A DNA stretch of 64,000 bases, taken from Lachnospiraceae bacterium AC2012 (GTDB lineage Bacteria; Bacillota; Clostridia; Lachnospirales; Lachnospiraceae). The DNA is taken from positions 806,001-870,000 of the forward strand of contig JNIN01000001.1 of assembly GCA_000702525.1 (NCBI GenBank). The letters are read 5' to 3'. Each line of letters begins with the position of its first letter. Position 1 is the first letter of the stretch. Made by a program: the position numbers and the translations under genes. A model generated the notes under the pieces. It had not been told where the DNA came from, ran no database searches, and saw only the letters and a list, made by a program, of their open reading frames with translations. Of the stretch, positions 60,551 to 64,000 are shown piece by piece.

Positions 60551-61102
60551 TCATCTACGTAAAACCATATCACCCGCAGTATTTCTATCTGTATAATAAA
60601 CCCCCTCAAGCATCTCATAATTATCGGTAATACTCAAAATTGCTGTTCCGTAATGAATTTCGCTTCTATCACGTACCTCAGTTTTCGGACGGTTTATATA
60701 TGTATAAGTAAGTACATTCTCACCATCACGATCTATAATCTTTGCAGTTATTGCTTTACTAGAACTTTCTTCCGTTTTTAGCAACACAAAAATTGAAAAC
60801 AATGATTGTTTTATCTGAACAACAATTTTTCTTTCTGAGCCATCAAAATTAGATTTAATCTCTCCTTCATATTTCCCATTTAAAACAGGCCACTTAAGAA
60901 AAGGATCATACTTCCACAGTATCTTCTCATATAAAGCAGCAATTACAGCAGTTACAGTAATTGCTTCACTTGCGAAACCAAAAAGCTCATATAATGAAAA
61001 ATCATTTACAATCTCCTTCCAAGAAATCGCGCATCGAATCGCAAAAACTATAAGCACCACCCACGCCATTCTAGTCATGAATTTTTCGAACACTCTACTC
61101 AT
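60551..61102 (-). CDS. Cap15-like CBASS effector
   Basis: 183 residues from the ATG at 61102 (AGGTG 6 bases upstream). Two N-terminal membrane helices (residues 12-27 and about 40-60) are followed by a beta-barrel domain with the Cap15 pattern: WPVLNGKYEGEIKSNFDGS, FVLLKTEESSSKAITAKIID, LEGVYYTDRNTAGDMVLRR. Cap15 proteins bind a cyclic nucleotide and disrupt the inner membrane to abort infection. The gene abuts the CD-NTase, confirming the pairing. Confidence 0.82.
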   Translation of the reverse strand: MSRVFEKFMTRMAWVVLIVFAIRCAISWKEIVNDFSLYELFGFASEAITVTAVIAALYEKILWKYDPFLKWPVLNGKYEGEIKSNFDGSERKIVVQIKQSLFSIFVLLKTEESSSKAITAKIIDRDGENVLTYTYINRPKTEVRDRSEIHYGTAILSITDNYEMLEGVYYTDRNTAGDMVLRR

Positions 61103-61105
61103 CAA

Positions 61106-62059
61106 TTACACCTCATACTCATAGTAGTTTCCTAATTTCTCAACAAAAGATTCATATGCATATTTTGAATCCATATCTGGGAACAACGGCTTAATACCGT
61201 TTGCTTCTACATAATTTCCAAAATTACACCTATCTTTGTTTAAAAAATCAAGAACTTCATCTAATATGAATCGCAAACTAGAGTATTTATTATATACACC
61301 TACATCTACATTCCACAGCAACGATTCAATTCCAAACGATGAAATCCTATCTGATATATATATTCCATCATCTAGCATATCTTCTTTTATATTTTTTACT
61401 ATCCTAACAATTCGCTTATATCTATAATCAGTAGCCTTATTTTTTGCTCGCCCCAATGCAATATGTTGTTCTGGATAATTTATTATTCTTCCTCCTGAAT
61501 CAGGTCGTATCTCTATCGCTTTTTCATAATTATTAACATTATTTTCATAATCAGCAGAGTAGTCTCGAAATCTATATGCAGGAACCACATCAGCATCTAC
61601 TCGATATGTATTTCCATAAACCTTTATAGATTTATCATGACGCTCTACACCATTGCTATAATAATCTTTCAAAGCGTTTTCTACTTCATCTTTTAGTTCC
61701 TTCGCTGAAAAAGTTCCGTCAGTAAAACCATATACTTTATCCGTAATACCAGTTCTATATTTAGTCGTAAACGTAGATTCAAGAATAACTGCAACATCAA
61801 CATCACTCTGTTTCGGAATGTTAGTTTTATTTGCATAAGAGCCTTGTGTCAACAGAACGATATTTTTACTACCACTTCTCATATCCAATGCAAAGGCATA
61901 GGTACCCTCCGTCAATGATCTTATTTCTTTACCATCATCTGTATATCCAATATTTTTTAATGCATCACGCACCATACGGATGGCATTTTTGCACTTTTCC
62001 TCTTCTGTTTTACCAATTGGAGAAGCAAATTTCTCCAAATCATCTTCGGAATACTTCAT
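61106..62059 (-). CDS. CD-NTase (CBASS cyclic-oligonucleotide synthase)
   Basis: 317 residues. TQGSYANKTNIPKQSDVDVA (71-90) contains GS and DxD (D86, D88), and YRVDADVVPAYRF near 155 has a third acidic residue: the catalytic set of CD-NTases. It should make a cyclic di- or trinucleotide on phage infection that activates the adjacent Cap15 effector. No Cap2/Cap3 accessory genes are present, so this is a type I short system. Confidence 0.85.
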   Translation of the reverse strand: MKYSEDDLEKFASPIGKTEEEKCKNAIRMVRDALKNIGYTDDGKEIRSLTEGTYAFALDMRSGSKNIVLLTQGSYANKTNIPKQSDVDVAVILESTFTTKYRTGITDKVYGFTDGTFSAKELKDEVENALKDYYSNGVERHDKSIKVYGNTYRVDADVVPAYRFRDYSADYENNVNNYEKAIEIRPDSGGRIINYPEQHIALGRAKNKATDYRYKRIVRIVKNIKEDMLDDGIYISDRISSFGIESLLWNVDVGVYNKYSSLRFILDEVLDFLNKDRCNFGNYVEANGIKPLFPDMDSKYAYESFVEKLGNYYEYEV

Positions 62060-62207
62060 GTAATTAATCCCCCTTCTATATCAAAAAGTCAAAAAAATAT
62101 TGCTGTGTTTATAGTAAACCTTAAGCTGTCCATTAAAAACACCAGCAAAGTTTCTTTTAAAGTTTCTTTTAAAGTCATATTTATTACTTGAGCTTAATAA
62201 TACTTAT

Positions 62208-62783
62208 CTACATCTTACCAATAACATTAATCCATTGCTCAGCACGAAAAAGATTATCCTCACTTATCCACATTTTTTCGATACTAAAAGAAAAAGAGTC
62301 AAAAAGTTCAACAAGAGATTTTTCATTCAAATCAAAATAAAGCTTTCCATTATCAATACGTTCCTTATGCCCATATTTCCATGATGCGTATATTACCCCT
62401 TTATCTTTTAGCGATTTTTCTATTCTTGAAAAAACATCAAAGAGTTTATCTGAAGCCACATGTAATAATGAAGCACACGCCCATACTGCATCAAACTCAT
62501 TGTTATAATCCAGTTCTGCAAAAGTAATATTGCGAACATCCCTGCCTATATATTTTTCAGCCAAACGGCACATTTCCTTCGAACCATCCACAGAAACAAC
62601 ATCATATCCTTTTGATAGGAAATACCTAGAATCTCTCCCACTTCCACAGCCTAAGTCCAAAATCTTATCGCCAGGTTTTAAATACGCCTCAAACTGGTCA
62701 TATAACTCCTGCATTGAAACATTAACTGTATTATTAAAGTATTCCTCTGCATTTTGGTTATAATATGTAATAGTCTCGTTCAT
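62208..62783 (-). CDS. Class I SAM-dependent methyltransferase, paralogue
   Basis: 191 residues with motif I KILDLGCGSGRDSRYFLSKG and VVSVDGS. It is homologous along its whole length to the methyltransferase at 34817-35407 (shared N-terminus YYNQNAEEYFNNTVN versus YYDEKAKEFCENTVN). The gene follows the HNH nuclease with no gap. Target unknown. Confidence 0.85.
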   Translation of the reverse strand: MNETITYYNQNAEEYFNNTVNVSMQELYDQFEAYLKPGDKILDLGCGSGRDSRYFLSKGYDVVSVDGSKEMCRLAEKYIGRDVRNITFAELDYNNEFDAVWACASLLHVASDKLFDVFSRIEKSLKDKGVIYASWKYGHKERIDNGKLYFDLNEKSLVELFDSFSFSIEKMWISEDNLFRAEQWINVIGKM

Positions 62784-63977
62784 CTAAAGCACCCATTCTT
62801 CATATTCTTGTAGTTTTGCTGAATCATATACAAGACTCAGATTCTCTTTCAAAATATTTCTGAACTGCTCTTTCGTATTTCCCGGAATATATAGTTTTTC
62901 CGCAGCCCATATAGCATTCAAATGTTGATTTTCACATCTGTCAAAATAGTGCTTTAAAATAGCAGCCTGATCTTTATTATTATTGGCAAATATTAAACTG
63001 TATAAATAATAATTATATTCAACAAAATCCTTGATATATCTTCTCTCAGGCAGCTTATTATTCTTACTTGAATTTAATTTCTTTGACATTGGGGTAAGAT
63101 TCCATAACTCATCATTTGATACATATGACCTTGGAACAAAATGATCTAAATCAAACTCATCTATAGACAATTCGTTACCTGTATAGATTTCATATAATGG
63201 TTTCCCCGTAACATCTACAGTTGCAATCCATAATTCTCGTGCATTTTTTAAAGACTTTCTTTTTTCTTCAGTTTCTGGGGCAACTTTATACATAACCCCA
63301 GGTACACCCGGGTTACGATCCTGTATAAATAAAGCCTTATTAAACCTAAGCCATCCCATAATGACAGCATAGTTCTGAAGAATAAAATTTACCCATTCTT
63401 CATTAAGACGAATTCTTCTCATAAGTGGATTCTCTGCATCAGTAATATCATAAAAAAATTCATGATTTACCTTTGTAAATGCATTTAAGTAGGCAATAAA
63501 GCGGCCGTAGTTTTTTCTATCTATATAATCCTTTCCTTCTTTTTCAACAAAAGGCTTAATTAATCTATAAGGCACATAGTCGGTCAAATGTAATTTGTCT
63601 TCCATCAAATTATCTTGATACTTTTGAATAAGAAACAACAAGCGCTCTTTTGATGGTGTTTTATTTCCAATATCCTCCTTTGAACATTCATACAGAATTC
63701 TTATTGCATGTTCAAGAAAGTTTTCAGCATTTCCATTGACAGTATGCCCAATGCGAAGATGGTAATGTGTAACCATTCGCCAAGCCCCTACTATCATTTC
63801 ATCTATGACATCTTCAAAAGTAAATAACTGCTTATTCTGAGCAATTAACTTTAATATTGCCTCTAACCAAAAAAATTTATACCCTTGGTCATTATTACTC
63901 AGCAGATTCTCAAATTTCTTTACATCTAGCTTGTTCGAATATAAAATTGTGCTTAATTTACCTGAATCCACTTTCAT
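62784..63977 (-). CDS. HNH endonuclease-domain protein
   Basis: 397 residues. The HNH motif is FDLDHFVPRSYVSNDELWNL with PMSKKLNSSKNNKLP, near residues 283-317 (DxDH, N, SKNNK). The N-terminal 270 residues are helical. It probably cuts DNA. It is paired with the methyltransferase, possibly as an immunity pair. The right window edge lies 23 bp upstream of its start. Confidence 0.82.
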   Translation of the reverse strand: MKVDSGKLSTILYSNKLDVKKFENLLSNNDQGYKFFWLEAILKLIAQNKQLFTFEDVIDEMIVGAWRMVTHYHLRIGHTVNGNAENFLEHAIRILYECSKEDIGNKTPSKERLLFLIQKYQDNLMEDKLHLTDYVPYRLIKPFVEKEGKDYIDRKNYGRFIAYLNAFTKVNHEFFYDITDAENPLMRRIRLNEEWVNFILQNYAVIMGWLRFNKALFIQDRNPGVPGVMYKVAPETEEKRKSLKNARELWIATVDVTGKPLYEIYTGNELSIDEFDLDHFVPRSYVSNDELWNLTPMSKKLNSSKNNKLPERRYIKDFVEYNYYLYSLIFANNNKDQAAILKHYFDRCENQHLNAIWAAEKLYIPGNTKEQFRNILKENLSLVYDSAKLQEYEEWVL

Positions 63978-64000
63978 CCCCCGCTTTACAAACTGAACTG

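Noticed and set aside
1-64000. tRNA, rRNA or intact insertion sequences
   Set aside because: None was recognised on either strand by reading; a tRNAscan/Infernal run would be decisive.

Overview
The window looks like a chromosome segment of a low-GC Gram-positive anaerobe, most likely a Lachnospiraceae member (Bacillota/Clostridia). The grounds are AT-rich DNA, strong AGGAGG-type ribosome sites, a CGAAC-N4-GTTC type LexA box, many MATE/MarR/GNAT/Nudix genes of clostridial character and clostridial mobile-element genes. This placement is inferred from protein character, not from a database search. Nearly all genes are on the minus strand; only the AraC, SOS-type, MerR, flavodoxin and one XRE gene are on the plus strand.

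Layout. (1) 1-6.3 kb is a hexuronate/glycoside utilisation operon: uxuA (cut by the window edge), KDPG aldolase, a HAD phosphatase, a GH3 glycosidase and a GPH sugar symporter, divergent from an AraC regulator. (2) 6.3-9.0 kb is a c-di-GMP pair (GGDEF and EAL proteins) with an unusual leader hairpin. (3) 9.1-23.9 kb is a run of small housekeeping, detoxification and accessory genes: GH114-like protein, two hydrolases, GNATs, a LexA-box small gene, PNPOx, ArsC-like, flavodoxin reductase, MarR-MATE, a MazG-like pyrophosphohydrolase, a decayed AbiE toxin-antitoxin locus, a DUF4143 ATPase, a MerR/TipAS regulator and a Nudix protein with a membrane tail. (4) 23.9-38.6 kb is a defence-like island. 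It holds two proteins with HEPN-type RX4-6H motifs, a PLD-AAA ATPase plus resolvase-like pair under twin 28-bp dyads, a P-loop ATPase with an S1-like tail, and a compact five-gene operon (HTH, GIY-YIG/DUF2075, MazG-like, SAM methyltransferase, PLD-DEAH helicase). A remnant of a conjugative coupling protein (TraG/VirD4) follows at 38.6-38.9 kb. (5) 39.1-47.5 kb is an accretion zone of unrelated single genes (chromate transporters, ICMT-like, GNAT, chloramphenicol acetyltransferase, a fluoride-riboswitch-controlled antiporter, Fic, nucleotidyltransferase, isochorismatase). Many junctions there carry a recurring palindrome-like sequence. (6) 47.5-52.0 kb is a FecBCD-type iron-siderophore ABC operon and a divergent flavodoxin. 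(7) 52.1-58.3 kb carries an orphan VbhA-like antitoxin, an EamA half-transporter with the same junction repeats, and an integrative-element module (large serine recombinase, small ORF, sigma-like HTH, XRE). (8) 58.7-64 kb has an XRE regulator, a CpXC protein with a long inverted repeat over its ribosome site, a CBASS pair (CD-NTase plus Cap15-like effector) and a methyltransferase-HNH nuclease pair.

The strongest candidates for something undescribed are the PLD-AAA/resolvase-like operon with its paired dyads (26.3-29.15 kb), the adjacent five-gene operon (32.3-37.7 kb), and the repeated junction sequence that punctuates the single-gene array. Two members of the five-gene operon have second copies elsewhere in the window (the pyrophosphohydrolase at 17.6 kb, the methyltransferase at 62.2 kb), which suggests modular shuffling of these genes.
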